From positions 434,001-498,000 of the forward strand of contig WBMV01005073.1 in the NCBI GenBank assembly GCA_013396655.1: a stretch of DNA of 64,000 bases, written 5' to 3'. The notes beneath the pieces were generated by a model. That model was not told the origin of the DNA. It saw nothing but the letters and a program-made list of their open reading frames with translations, and did no database searches. The position numbers and the translations under genes are program-made. Source of the stretch: Campylorhamphus procurvoides (lineage: Eukaryota > Chordata > Aves > Passeriformes > Dendrocolaptidae). Of this stretch, positions 29,801 through 42,664 are shown in pieces. Each line of letters begins with the position of its first letter. Position 1 is the stretch's first letter.

Positions 29801-29994
29801 GCTTCAGATTTTGTCATAGTCCTTATATGTTTGAGACTTCCTCCCAGTTATCTTTCTTAAAAATGGAGTATTTTTATCACTTCAGTCCCTCGTGGCCAGC
29901 TTGTTCTCTATTTGGTTTCTTCAGCCTCTCCTTTTCTAAAATGGCTGCTGAAAACCATTTTCATTTATTGCCTTGACTTTCCCTTGAAAACCCA

Positions 29995-30014
29995 TCCTCC
30001 CTCCCTCCCTCCCT
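29995..30014. repeat. (CCCT)n polypyrimidine microsatellite
   Basis: Four to five CCCT units in an uninterrupted pyrimidine tract. The minus strand, which is the PRKN sense strand, is AGGG repeat with four closely spaced G runs. Confidence 0.9.
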
Positions 30015-33000
30015 TGAATCATCAGCTGATCAAAATCCTCATCTCCTTGACAGCTGTTACCTGCCCTTATATGCCAATTCAGACACGAACAATGAATTTG
30101 TTCTTTGCAGTAGGAAACTATTTCTCTACAAGGGCTTTTGGGTGAGTAACATGCTGATGATGTTAGATGTAACTTCTGCTGTTAGTAATATGAATTTTAC
30201 GCAAAGACGGAGGTTCAAGTACCTCAAAAGAGACTATATATAACCAAAATACAGAATGACACAGATATTCATAGAGAATCTCCAGATTCACATTAGCTTC
30301 CTTATTTCTTTGCTTAGCAGCTTCAACAAGAACTGTATCTGTAAGGCAAACTGTATGGGTATGTCCTGCAAGGCATCTTTTGCAGCCTTTATTTGGATGG
30401 ACAGTAGGGATGTTCTTCATCCCATGCCTTTGTCTGACCTTGTAAATTATTGCGTGAACTCACAAGGGACTGCTGAGCTCTGAAATGGATGTTTCTGGAT
30501 TCCATAAAAATTAGTGGAAGGCCTTCACATTAAAAATGGCCAGGTTTTGTCTGGGAAAAATGACATCATAGTTTAAGAATAGAAAACACTCAAAGTGAGT
30601 GTTTTACTCAAATGGAGTAAAAATAAATAGCTTTCCTAACTGTCTCGGTGTCCTTGCAGGCAGATCTTTACCTTCAGCCAGTTTCATCATCAGCAGCTGA
30701 TTTCAGTGCTAGGACCCAAATCACAAGAAGTCTTCTGTGACAAATCTTCCTTGAGGTTATCATTTGTCAGGTACGACGAAGGATTCAAAGGCACATATTT
30801 TCATCCTGTTCCATTATAGATTCTGAGGAAGGGCCTTAATCTTACCAAAATTTGGCTTACAGACCAACCTTCTGCTGCTCATTTCAGCCTCAGTGAATTG
30901 TACCCCATAACATTCAGGACATTACATAATTCAAAACAAAGGGTGAGGTTAAACTCAAGGCTGCAAATCTGATCACTAGCAAGCACAGCACAGAGTCTGT
31001 AAAAGGAAACAGAGCAGTTTGCTAAACTACGCAATATATCAATCCTTTACGCTACGTACACTTTATTTACAGGGCATTTGCAGATTCAGAATGATGATGA
31101 ATGAAGCTGCAAAACACAGTATGACTTTCATCACTTCAAGGCAGAGAGTGAAATAAAAATTATTTGCAATTTTATTTTTTTAAGTAATTCCTAATAGTTA
31201 ATCCAGAGGCATTCCTTTTTGTTTATTCAGTCTTGTTTCTTATTACTTTCCCAGATTCTGCTTCATTTTATAGCCCTGTGTCTGCTCAGGGAATTTGGGT
31301 AGTACTCTGTTTTACATGCACCAATGCATGGATAGGTAGGAAGTTTTACCAAGGCTGACAGATGCTAACCTACTCAAAGAAGACAAGCTACTGTGACTTC
31401 CTAGTTCAGCAAACTACTATTCTTCCATGGTATCAGTTTGAGAAACATCAGAACTGCAACAAAAAGTGCATTTTTCCACAAGAAAGACAAGAGAAAAAAC
31501 ATAATAATATTTTATAAATATAGATATTTTCTCTCCTCCTGTAGTCTTCACAGAAATCAACAGTAGTGTCAACCGTGGAAAGAGTCACATAGTACAACCA
31601 CCACTTTAGTCACTCTGACTTAACATTTAATAGGTTATTTCATATATAGATTCATCTCTATGTACATCTATTTCCCCCAGATCTTGATTCTTGTAAAGTA
31701 CTTGCTTTTTCTACTGCCAAAAAATCACCAGTCCTATGATCCGATCGCTTAGCAAAAACATTTTCAAGTGCCATCTGCTTTTGATTTCCATAAATCCACC
31801 ATTAATTGTGCATTCTCTTTGCTTTGAAGCATTTTTTTATGAATAAACAAGAATATTTCTATATTTCTTTTCATCATGTATCTTAACACACACAAGCAAT
31901 GTCATTTCAGTGTCACAAACTGGCTATTCTCTCTCTTCTTTTTCTATGAAGAAAATATTAATATGATAATGAATGGCTTCCTCAAAATCCTGTTCATTTT
32001 TGCTGAGTGCTATGAGAATAAAGTCAAAGTGCATTTGGATTTTTATTTGCACAGTTCGATTTCCTACTGCAACTACTCAGCAACTTCTTAAACCAAATAA
32101 AGCAAAGAATTATGGAATGGACATATTCTACATGATGAAGTCATCATTCCTAAGCCATAGTCCTATATTTAAATTGTTTATTGAACTACAGTATCCCGCT
32201 CTATTATGAAGGACAATTCAGAGTCACCGATGGAAAAGAAGAAAAACCAACCACATTTCCACCCTTATCTTAGCATTGTACAGCACCAATTATTTCCCAC
32301 ACTGCTAGCAGGAAAATATAGGTTCTTACCCCACAGCCTATTCCATTGCCTGGTTCACAGACAATTCTCCTCAAGCCTGGTTCAGGAAGCAAACCCGCTC
32401 CACAGCCAGGAGTTGGGCACAGCACTCCTCCCATCTGCAGCACACATTCCTCGGCCCCATAGCGCTGGTAGCGGTTGTACTACAAGACAACAGACTGGCA
32501 TTAAACTTCTAACAGCACACAAAACAAAACCCAACAGAAGACTGTTTCTATAAGTAACCTCAAGTACTCTTATATTACTATAAAAAATCTTAAAAATAGT
32601 TCAACAGATTACTGATAAATGCTGTATAAAGAACAAAACGAACACACAAAAACCCCCTCAAGGATCTATAGCTGGAAGTATTTTAGAGCTAAAAGACTGT
32701 AAAAATTTGTCTAGTCAACTTTATGTTGAAAGTAAGCTGACTGATGATTAAACAAAATAATATTGTTAAACAAAATAATTCTCTCATATACCTTTATTTC
32801 AATCCTATGTATATTTTTTCCAGGCTCTCCCATGATATTTTTTTTAATTTTCTTTTTTCACTTTTCATCTGATTCCATCCTAATGGCCTAAAAGGCCATG
32901 GAAACACATTCATTTTAATGACAGAGGCACTGACACACAACAATATCGAGTAACATGCTCAGAGTATGCTCACTGACAAAAATGCCTGTTCTAAAACGAC

Positions 33001-33129
33001 TGATGCCACTGCAGTAACTTTCCCATGTCTAATTTACCCTGCTTTCAGCCAGAGATAAGCTGAACAAGTACAGACCATACTGCGTACATGTAAATCACAT
33101 CCACTCTAGGGTTCTGTGTTGGTGTAGTT

Positions 33130-33168
33130 CCATGCTAGTGGCTATAAAACCACTAGCATGGTTTTATA
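33130..33168. repeat. Two overlapping perfect inverted repeats
   Basis: The first pair has 12-base arms, CCATGCTAGTGG (33130-33141) and CCACTAGCATGG (33150-33161), around an 8-base loop. The second pair has 9-base arms, TATAAAACC (33143-33151) and GGTTTTATA (33160-33168). The loop of the first hairpin supplies most of an arm of the second, so the order is A-B-A'-B' and the two structures exclude each other. Confidence 0.93.
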
Positions 33169-33435
33169 AACTGTAAGCCAGGCTTCAGATTCCCCTAAAA
33201 GTCTGGTCTATTGTGGAGGGAAATAAATGAAAGCATTTGACTCTAACAGCCCTAGAGAAAACAGACAAATCCAAAAGGCCAAAGAGGAAGGGAATAGGTA
33301 TGAATTTTCTGTGCGAGAAGACTTTATGGTGTGCTAAGGGAACAAAACAGAGCCTTATGTTAGAGTACTCACATTATTTAGTATTTAGTGCTTCAAAAGC
33401 TTTTATCACATAACTGCTTATGAAAATCTTGTTCC

Positions 33436-33447
33436 TTTTTTTTTTTT
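33436..33447. repeat. (T)12 homopolymer
   Basis: Twelve thymines after GTTCC. No associated retroelement recognised. Confidence 0.85.
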
Positions 33448-34396
33448 GAGGGATAACAAACAAAAAATTCTTTCTCCAATCCACGCTCCTCTCCAAAGAA
33501 ATCCCACAAGGAAAATGAAAGCTTTAGGGCCAACACCTCATACACATAGCATATAAAGAAGAATTTTAAATTAGAAAGATGGCTCTGCTACTTATCCTCT
33601 GGGTACATTTAAGAAGATTCTTTCTCAAATGTTTCCATAATGTGTCTTGTTACACTGGCTTTTTAAAAATAATATAAGAGTTCTTAGAAGACTATAATAT
33701 ATTAGACACAAAAGCTTGTGTCACATAAAAAAAAAAGAAAACTTAAAGTATCCACATTTGTTAATTAACAAAAAGTCCAAATTTCCTCTCAAAGGAAAAG
33801 CAAAATCTAAAACTAGAAAAAGACTTCAGAATATCACTCAAATACAAATGACAGAAAAAAATTCTGAATTAAGAATCTTGAATTTGGAAAATAATAGTGT
33901 TTTGAGAAAGGTATAAGACATGTCTGCAAAGTTTCCTTGAATGCAGGGACTCAAGAAGTCAGCTGGTGTTTTTCTATATTATTATTATGCTCGACCCTAG
34001 AGTAATGGCATAAATGTTTAATGTTGGATGCTCTGAACTTTCAGCAGTTTGTGATCCTTACACTAAATACATGCTGAGTTGTTCTGCTGGCCTTGAACAG
34101 AAATATAGGTAATCACCGATACAAAACTCTCTGGTGACCTAATTTTTCTTCAGGTGACAGACTGGACCTAAAGGTGAGGTTGTTGACTGTCTTACCTCAC
34201 TAAGAAGGAATGTTGTGCTGGCTGTGGAATTTTTAGCAGCTTCTCATTATGAGGGCAAACACCAGTGACATTGCAGCTGAGATTCTGTCTTGCTTCCCAT
34301 TAAAAATTCTCAGCTAAAAAAAGAATATGCTTTCCACCCATTAACTTAGCATAAAAGGGCATGGAAAGAGAGATTGCTTCCATCTCCTCTCCTTTC

Positions 34397-34435
34397 TTTT
34401 TTTTTTTTTTTTGTATACACAAATATATATATTTT
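34397..34435. repeat. (T)16 followed by short (TA)n
   Basis: Sixteen thymines (34397-34412), then GTATACACAA and a TATATATAT stretch. On the minus strand this is a 16-base A run. No element ending in that tail could be recognised. Confidence 0.88.
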
Positions 34436-36976
34436 ACTCTAGGTAAAATGGGAATCAATTTGTCTTGTTAGAGAAAGATAAGAAAGGAAACATCCAGTTT
34501 ACCTTCCGGTAAGATGGACTAAGCTATTGTATTTTGTCCGACAGATCTGACATTTTATACTGGTTCAGCATAGGACTCATGCCAAATCAGTATGGCACCC
34601 TCACCAGTGATTTTCACACTATAAAAACCAAAAAAAAGGTCCAGTTTGAACACAGAAAAGATCCTACTAAATGCATTTGCACATCTTGACATCTAGTTAC
34701 CAGCCTGTCTTCTAACTTCCAAGTCCAGATACACTCATAAGATATCATTTTCCAATTTCTTTTTCCTTGCATCTTGCTCAATTAAAACCCAACCACCAAC
34801 TGAAACACATAGTCACAGAACATATGGGTTTGCTAACACAACACAATCATACACTATATATGTAGATTTATATCCTTTATTCAGTGGCCAGAAATAAAAT
34901 GACTCACTTTACGTTAAGGGTGCATTTAAAAAACTTGTAAAGGACCAAAACACTTGCTAATGAATTATTAATGACTTGCATATAGTAACAGATTATACCT
35001 ATTAGAAGCATTTTTCCTATATATAACAGCCATATATGTCACACAGGACTGATGTAATCAACATGCACTAAGCAAGTAATTTTTCAAGAGCCCTTAGATG
35101 TCTTTGGGGCCCATGATGCATTTTTGATCATGTCTGGGTGAGAAATTTAAGGATATTACAGCAGACAACCACCACTGGTTTACTCACCTCTTAACTGGAG
35201 ATCTAAAGTAGGATTCATTTCATTTAGTTTGGATTTCTGCAGTGATGATGCCTATAGTTGCACTGGTTGCATTGACTTTTATGATTAACAGGCAAGAGAA
35301 GATGCAATTAATCTTCTCTTTTAGATTTGTACATCAGGATGAGCAGAACTGAGCCCTGAACTGCCCTGCTCTATTGACAATAATGAGAGATGAGACAACT
35401 TGCCAGATAATAGCACCTGAAATTAGGTGACTCTCACAATAGCTGCTTCAGTTCCACTAATTCTGGTCCTAACTCACCAGGCCTATGCTATTCTCAAAAC
35501 CAAGGTCTAGGTATCTAAATAGCTTGGACTGTGAACCACCTCACAGAATTTTAGGTCATCAAAAGTTAATCATCTAACCTAAACAAGTCATATAGGCTTC
35601 AAATGAATGAGAAGAAACAAGATATCAAGAAGGGAATTTATCCTGAGTTACATATGATGTCTAAGACAGGTAGGAAGAATCACACTGTGGAAGCGCTGAA
35701 CCTGAGAAAATCAACTTAGGCTAGATATCTAACACGTAAAGAGCTGCCATTAAAAGATAAATCTAACTCTTCTCTACAGTCAAAGTATTTCACAGTATCT
35801 ATTACTCAATTTTCATCAATGTGCCTCCTATTTAGAGATGCACTCATGTGCAAAACGGTTTTGCATGCTGCAAGGAGGAAAAATATCTCCAATTATTTTT
35901 AGGAAAAACCTCTCACAAAGTATAATATATGGGGAACTTGGTGGAACTGGCTGGCATTCATGGCATCTGATTTCATTCCTGGCAGCAGCACAGCGTTCCT
36001 ATGGCTTTCACCTAAGTCACTTAATCTATGCTTCTCATCAGTTCCCCATTTGTAAAGAGGAAGAATGATACTCGCTGATTTCGCTGTAGTGTTAAGAGGC
36101 AAAAGCCATTAATAGTCATGAGAACATCAAATACTATGGTAATGAGCAGCATAAAATTACACAGAAATCACTAGCCGTCTTCTGCTGCTAGAAAGCAGCC
36201 TTTGAGCAAAGCATGTCAGGCATTTATGTGCTACTGTAATAAGGTCCTCAGAAATACAGGTAGGCAAATAGTTGCTGAATTCACCACAGAACCATATATT
36301 ACAATACTTATTTAACAAAAACCCAACAAAACAACTTCAAAAGTATGATTTACTCTAAATCACTGGTGCTAAGACAGCAAAAGGTATATGCACAAGGCAG
36401 TTGTAAAACATTCTGATTTTTGTCTGAAAACTGCAACACAACGTGAATTGTCCCCACAATTTGTGAATTGTCTCAGTCAGCCCAAGTGTAATCCTTTCAG
36501 GGAATAAAATTTTGAGTGGAAAAAAATCCCCACTCTACTTATGGTATTTCAACCATATAATGAAGTTCTTTTGTGCAATCTTTGCCTGTGAAGGCTTGTC
36601 AGGATCTGTAGATAATAAATTATAGTATGACATAGACACAGAGACTGGATAATTGTAAACATTTATCCCTTGCTCTCCATTTTCCAGATGGGAATGATTT
36701 CCCTCAAGTCTTAGAACAGTACTGGGTTTTCAACCTGTGTAAATTCAATTAGTTGATTTTGTAAATGAAAGGTAATATAAATGAAATTATTGGGCCGACA
36801 CAGGAATAACATGTTTAACTGTGGATTGCAGTCTTTTTGGTTACATTGAGATTCAGACACTAAACCAAAACTAAAATACACCTGGGTGCACGAAACTCCT
36901 GCAAAACACACTTTGTGAACATAGTGATTCCTTGTCGTGTCATTTAATTTGAAAATTATGCTTTAATATTGTACAC

Positions 36977-37043
36977 ATTATAGAACGATTTGGGTTGGAA
37001 GGGACCTCAAAAGACCATCTATTCCAACTCCTCTGCCACAGCA
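36977..37043 (-). mobile_element. CR1 LINE 3'-end fragment
   Basis: Short reverse-complement CR1 tail containing TTATAGAACGATTTGGGTTG, GGAAGGGACCTCAAAAGACC and ATCTATTCCAACTCCTCTGC. The GGTTGGAAGGGACCT block is close to consensus, so this copy is less decayed over its length than the one at 16.0 kb. About 65 bases remain. Confidence 0.88.
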
Positions 37044-39382
37044 CATATGCCTTGAGCTACTTTAATTTTGCTTTTACACTTTATTTTGCTTTTTTTTTCT
37101 TCACACCTAAAAGCATCTACTCAGTGGTAGCCTCACAGAGAGCTTCGAAGAAAAGTTTAACAATACATGTAAAGCCAAAATTTCTCATCTCTGAAATGTA
37201 ATTCAATTACTTGTTTCTTTTAACTGCATGTAACAGTTTCAGAGGAAAGAAAATCTACTTTCTGGAGTCAGATTGTTTTTACTGCTCCTATAAATCAAAT
37301 AACCATCTGTGTGTTTCAAAATTAGATTGTGGAGGCTATTAGTCCATAATGTAGACTAAGCACTTTATTTATATGTATTATACACATACAAAAACTCCGA
37401 GAATTAGTTACATAATGTAATTAGGCAACTTACAGTACAAAACCCTTAGTACCCCTTGGACTAGTAAAAATACTTACAAAAGTGTAATCTAAAATACAGA
37501 TTAAAAAATGATGGACTGACTTGGCTATCCATGGAGCACCTTTAATTTATTTTTCCTGAGTTACTGGGCTCCTTTGCTGGCCAGTGGTCAGATCGGAAGA
37601 GCAAGTTCAGAGCACCAGCTCCTTCTTTTTCTCACAAGAGCACCTCAAAGGAGACCAGAAAGAGAATCACCTCTAAAGGGCTGGAATTTGCCTGACTGGA
37701 GAGTCATGGAAAATTGGATAAGGCAGTCATCTGAAGAAAATATTTAGATAAGAAACTCCCACTGGATCAATGCACCACAATTCACAGACAAAATTAAACT
37801 GGAGTAGAGAGGGGGCAAAAAAAAATAAAAAATAAAGGACAGACTGCAGCTTGCAGAATGATATGAAGGCAAGCACCGGGTGAGGAATATGAAAACAGAA
37901 AATACAGAGAAGAGGACACTGGAGCAGGTTGTATTGGAAATCAAACTGAATATATGAGAGACAATATGATACTAAGAAGAAAGTGGACTTAGCACTATAT
38001 TTGCAAATCACTGGAAATTTGTGATCTTCCAGCAGGTATTTGAGGGATCAATCTGAATAGACTGAATGCTAGAGAGAAACATTCAGTTTCTTCTGACCCT
38101 TGTGGAGCTCAAATCCACATTCCTCTTCCCCCAACAAGTAACAACCATCAAGGCTGTAACTGATGCAAGGAACCTCTTCAGCTGATGCAAATTGTGGAAC
38201 TGAGATTCACTGCAGGAGGTACTGGCTCCTAGGAATTCCACATCTCAGGCCACAAGAATGAGTACAAGTATATTGCATGAAAGCAGCTCAAAGCAATCCA
38301 AGGGATGGAAGAAGTCTTAACTTCCAAATGTACCTGAGAGCCTGAACACTGGGGTTCAAATCTTCCCTCTGAATTTAATAAAAACTGGATGGAAAAGTAA
38401 TTTGAGTCTTTCTAAAAATGACATATTTTTTGGTTTTGACAGAAAAAAATACCCTTTAATTTTAATCACAAGTACCTTCTCCTTTCTTTGTCTTCATTCT
38501 TAATTTCAGCTGTTGAACCAAAAATAAATTGCTTTTACTAGTCAAGTGCATGGACAACAAGTTGAAAAAAGAGTAAGAAAGTAGAGATACCTTCCTTATG
38601 ACAAGAACTCAAAGAATAAAGTTCTGATAATCTAGGAGAAACAAAACTGAGGAACTCACATGGATCCAAATTATCTCAAGTCAGGAAAAAAGGTGGTTAG
38701 GAAACATTCAAGGCAGCTCTAGCACAGGAAATAAAGAGAGGCATACCAGTAGTCATACGAAATTGTAAGACTTTAAAGTTTGTTGAGTAGTTCCAGCTCT
38801 AAAACAAATGATGTATAAAGAGGATCAAGAATTAAATGCAGTAGCTCAGTTTTAGAGAGAGTGATAGGATGGTGATGAGAAACCCAAAGGTGAGCCAAAT
38901 GAAATGGGGAGAAATCAGATAATCAGAAAAGTGGAAGAAACTGAGAGATGTGTGTAGGTATCACTCACACCGAGTAGTAACTGAAGGCAGGGGACTGGGG
39001 AAGCAGGAGAGCTGTAAGGCAGTATACTTGTAAAGACAAAGATTTGAGAATGCTAACAAAATAGCTTTGGTTTATTGATTATGAACTGGAGAAATTATTC
39101 AGTGAAAATTTATTCTGTTCCTTAACTGATGTGAATTATTGAGATGTGGCTTACACTTTCTCCAAGTGTAGTTATCAAAAAAACTTGACCCACAAATACT
39201 TCAGAAGCACTTTGTAGATCATATTTGACAGTTTCCTGCACTAAACTCAGCTAATTAATTAGGATTGTCACATGACATTACTTTTGCCTGAATGGGTAAA
39301 TATATATCAATTACTGACTTAATATTCTGTAGGACACATTTGAAGAAGAAATTCCTTTAGCAAGTATTACAAGCTAAAAATA

Positions 39383-39403
39383 AAAAACAAACAAACAAAC
39401 CAA
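39383..39403. repeat. (AAAC)n simple repeat
   Basis: About four AAAC units after an A-rich lead. Confidence 0.85.
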
Positions 39404-39640
39404 CTTTGTCACACACACATATTGTATACAAAATCCTTCAAAACCTTGATTAATGTTAAATGATCTCTGTCCATGCTTTGTGCTCTTAATACCAGATTTT
39501 CATATCTCCTAAAGTTACAGCTTACAGCAAAATTTATCACAAGCCAACATCACCATTTAAGAGCATGGGGATGAGCATCTCCAGATTTTCTACATAGGAT
39601 ATTCCTTTGCGTAAGCTTTTCCTGTGTGGCAAAGAAATGG

Positions 39641-39653
39641 AGGGAGGGAGGGA
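39641..39653. repeat. (GGGA)3 short repeat
   Basis: Three GGGA units in a purine-rich stretch ending GGAAGG. Confidence 0.75.
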
Positions 39654-41968
39654 AGGTGTCCTCAGGCTTGCTCAGATTCCAGGGATATAAATGCTAAAGA
39701 AAAATTGAGCAGTGATATGAGTTGCAGTAGCAAGTGATAGGAGAGATCTGTTAAAATTGATCATTCACCTGTCAAAATATCAAGGAACTGGCCAATACAT
39801 TCTGCAAAGTTGTCAGAGCAGATGATATAGCAGAGAAGTGCAGCTATACATTACTTAGCAGGTTCTTTTCCTGCCACTAGCATGTCATCTGCTTCATCTG
39901 TGCTGTGACCTGCTGGGGGCACTCAGGTACAGCAGCAGATTGCTTGCTCCTGTGTTAACTGGTTTTGCCTTCAAGCCTTCAGACGTAGCTGCTATTTTAT
40001 TCATGAATCACAATATTACTTTTAAACAATTAAACAAGATTTTTTTTTATCACTTTGGGGACAAGAAAGAAGTTTCTCAGAGAGTCATTAGGGAGACTCC
40101 ATAACAGTTCACTGCAAGTCATCTTGCAATGTTGATATATTGTAGTATTTATGTTTGAATTAAAGTGTTCTCTCTGCTGTCTCCGGCATTGGCTTATTGA
40201 ATTACTTGCCTTCCACTGTATTTGGACAGAGCCCATATTTAGCGCACCTTTAGCATATTTTTGTAAGCAGCTTGTACTATCACCCTTTGTAGAACCATTT
40301 ATATTTACTTGCAGAGACAGCAAGCCTGACACGGCAAATGGCTACTGCAGAAGACTAACTTTCTTACATGGTACTATTTCTCAATAGCTCCTGACTTAAT
40401 AAATCTTTCATCCCAATCCTGGGTATATCTCAGGTACTTACGAAATGAAGCAGTTAGCCAGTAAGTTGGGCTGCATTCATTATGCTAGGGGAAAATGATG
40501 GATTAGGAACAGTGAGACCAAATTGCAAGAGAAAGAGCAGCAGAGCTATGGGCGTTTAGAAAGCTTTGGGCTTTACCCTTCCTGGGATTGCATATCCAAG
40601 AGGCTCTCTTTGTCTTTACAGACCTTTGTGGACTGGAAGAGTCTGTGAAAATGGAGTTGAAAAGAAACCAGTCAAAGCTGCCTCTGGAGGGTTTTCCTAG
40701 GTCAGACGCTCTCAGAGTCAAGCATCAAGTAGTGTAGCAATCTGTTGCTAAATCTATTTGTGTTGCATATTAATTTCTCTGAAAGTTGGTTTAATGTGGT
40801 AAGTTAGGTATCCACAATGCTTATCATGTAGCAGGGAAGCTTTTACTCTTCTATTTCACCACACAGGTTATAATTACATCTTCCTATATAGTCTAAAACC
40901 AATTTTCTCTTAAAAAACTATTTTGTTGCCACCAACTAAACCTTAAAAGACAGATTTTCCAGCTAGAATGAATTTCCCATAACATACGTTCCTGAGAGAA
41001 TAGAAGACATGAAAATTTTACATATCCAGGGGACTACCAAGAAGTTTGAGTATTTGAACAAGTGTTTTATTACTATGCAACTCCTTTTAGGAAATATTAA
41101 TCAACACCTCTTTGCACTTCTAGTTAAACATAAGGCATTTTTTTCTCAGCAGTAGTTTTCCATCAATGTTTACATTTATATAAAGGTATTTCAGGTAGAC
41201 AAGCAGACGTTTTCAAGTGGTTTGATGAAAGCCACTCAAAACCTTTCTCTCCTAATGACATCAACATACATGCTAAGTATTTACAGGAAACAAATACCCA
41301 GAGAACAAAAGGTAGAGATCAGCAATTTGTTGCTTTATTTTAATTTGACTGAAATTTGGTTGACAAAGGTAAGAGAGTTGATGAAGCAGACAAAGGCATT
41401 TATCTTGCTGCTGCCTGGCATTTCAATTCAGTATCTAGAGTGATACCTGCTGTATATAAACAGTATGAAACCTTAGCTATCTGGCATGTCTAAAATATAA
41501 TTGTAAATGGGCAATAATTATTAAACAGATGTGTTTCCAAAAAGGTCCTGAAGGTTTTGATTCTTGGCCTTATGGTATCTAAAATTATTATGAGTGACTT
41601 GGAAGAAAAGTAAGAACATAGAGTATCAGTGAAAAAGCTTGTAACAGTTTGAGAAGAGGAAGTAATGAACATGTAACATGGATCATTGAGTTCATGAAGT
41701 TCATGCTGCAGGACTACCTGAACTGTTGGCAAACTGGGTTTAGACAAACAAATTACTTTTCACCACAGAGACCTGTAAAGTTATTTTCCTAGGAACACAC
41801 TATTATCTACAATTGCACAGTGAAATTTCTGCCTGGGAAGCAGTGTGATGACTTCTGAACTGAATCTGAGCTGCATCCATCTATGCCCAAAAGCACTGAC
41901 ATCTCAGGTGAATAAACAGAAATGTCTACAAGAGCAATCATATTTCTAATTGGGCAGCCACTGGTTTA

Positions 41969-41990
41969 ACTGGAACCCACAAGTTCCAGT
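41969..41990. repeat. Inverted repeat, 8-base arms
   Basis: ACTGGAAC (41969-41976) and GTTCCAGT (41983-41990) are exact reverse complements around CCACAA. A competing pair, CCACTGG (41958-41964) with CCAGTGG (41986-41992), overlaps it. Confidence 0.85.
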
Positions 41991-42650
41991 GGGAATGTCC
42001 ACTTCAAACCAAAAGGTTACTTCCTTCTGTCTGAAACATACTTAGTTGACAGTCTGACTATCAAATAGAAACCCTTTTGTGTATAAGGAATTTTTTTTTT
42101 TAGTCCTGTTTCAGGGCTATGGTGGCTTATTCTGAACTGCATTCATAGGTTGAGGCAACTTTTTTATTATGATGACCACCTATTGCCTTCTGACAGCACA
42201 AAGGGAATTGGAAATGCAAAGGATCTGAACACCAAGGAATGGGAGATATGCAAAATAGGAACAATGCTAGTGCTGGGGGAGTGGTGGAAGGAAAAGAAGC
42301 TGGGAATATTTTGTCTTTCACTACTGAGAGGTATAATAGGATCTAAAATCTGCAAGTGATTTGTAAACAAAGAATGGATGTTTTTCTAGGCAATATACTG
42401 CAGTTTAAACAAGAAGTAATCCAAGAAAGTCATGTAATGTGTATTCTAAAGGAGATCAGAACAGATTATCACAATAGTCCATTCTGCTTTTATAATCTGG
42501 ACTTAAACACATAAGCACTTTAAAAATAAATCAAGATTGGACATGAAGCAGGAGCATGTCCCTATTATTCTTTGGCTGTTGCTTTGCGTGGAAGAAAATA
42601 CATGATGTTTTATAATACTGAAATGGTAAGCAGTCTGAATAAAACAGTGT

Positions 42651-42664
42651 TATAATTAATTATA
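42651..42664. repeat. 14-bp AT palindrome
   Basis: TATAATTAATTATA is a perfect palindrome without spacer. The symmetric AT-only composition makes chance occurrence fairly likely in this sequence. Confidence 0.8.

Larger units (their letters stand above)
14783..36976. other. Non-coding intron block between telomeric repeat and the 37.0 kb CR1
   Basis: Contains two CR1 fragments, scattered simple repeats and the overlapping hairpins described separately. Slightly GC-richer patches at about 21080-21330 and 32300-32500 break the AT-rich background but show no domain or consistent reading frame. The remainder looks like unique, decayed intron sequence with stops in all frames. Confidence 0.75.

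Noticed and set aside
34397..34412. Poly-T run as the tail of a minus-strand processed retrocopy
   Set aside because: The sequence on the expected gene side is AT-rich simple repeat with no coding similarity or polyadenylation-signal context that would support a retrocopy.
35546..35600. Possible sixth CR1 fragment (CACAGAATTTTAGGTCATC)
   Set aside because: Only a few words agree with the CR1 tail and the core TTGGAAGGGA block is missing, so the similarity could be chance.
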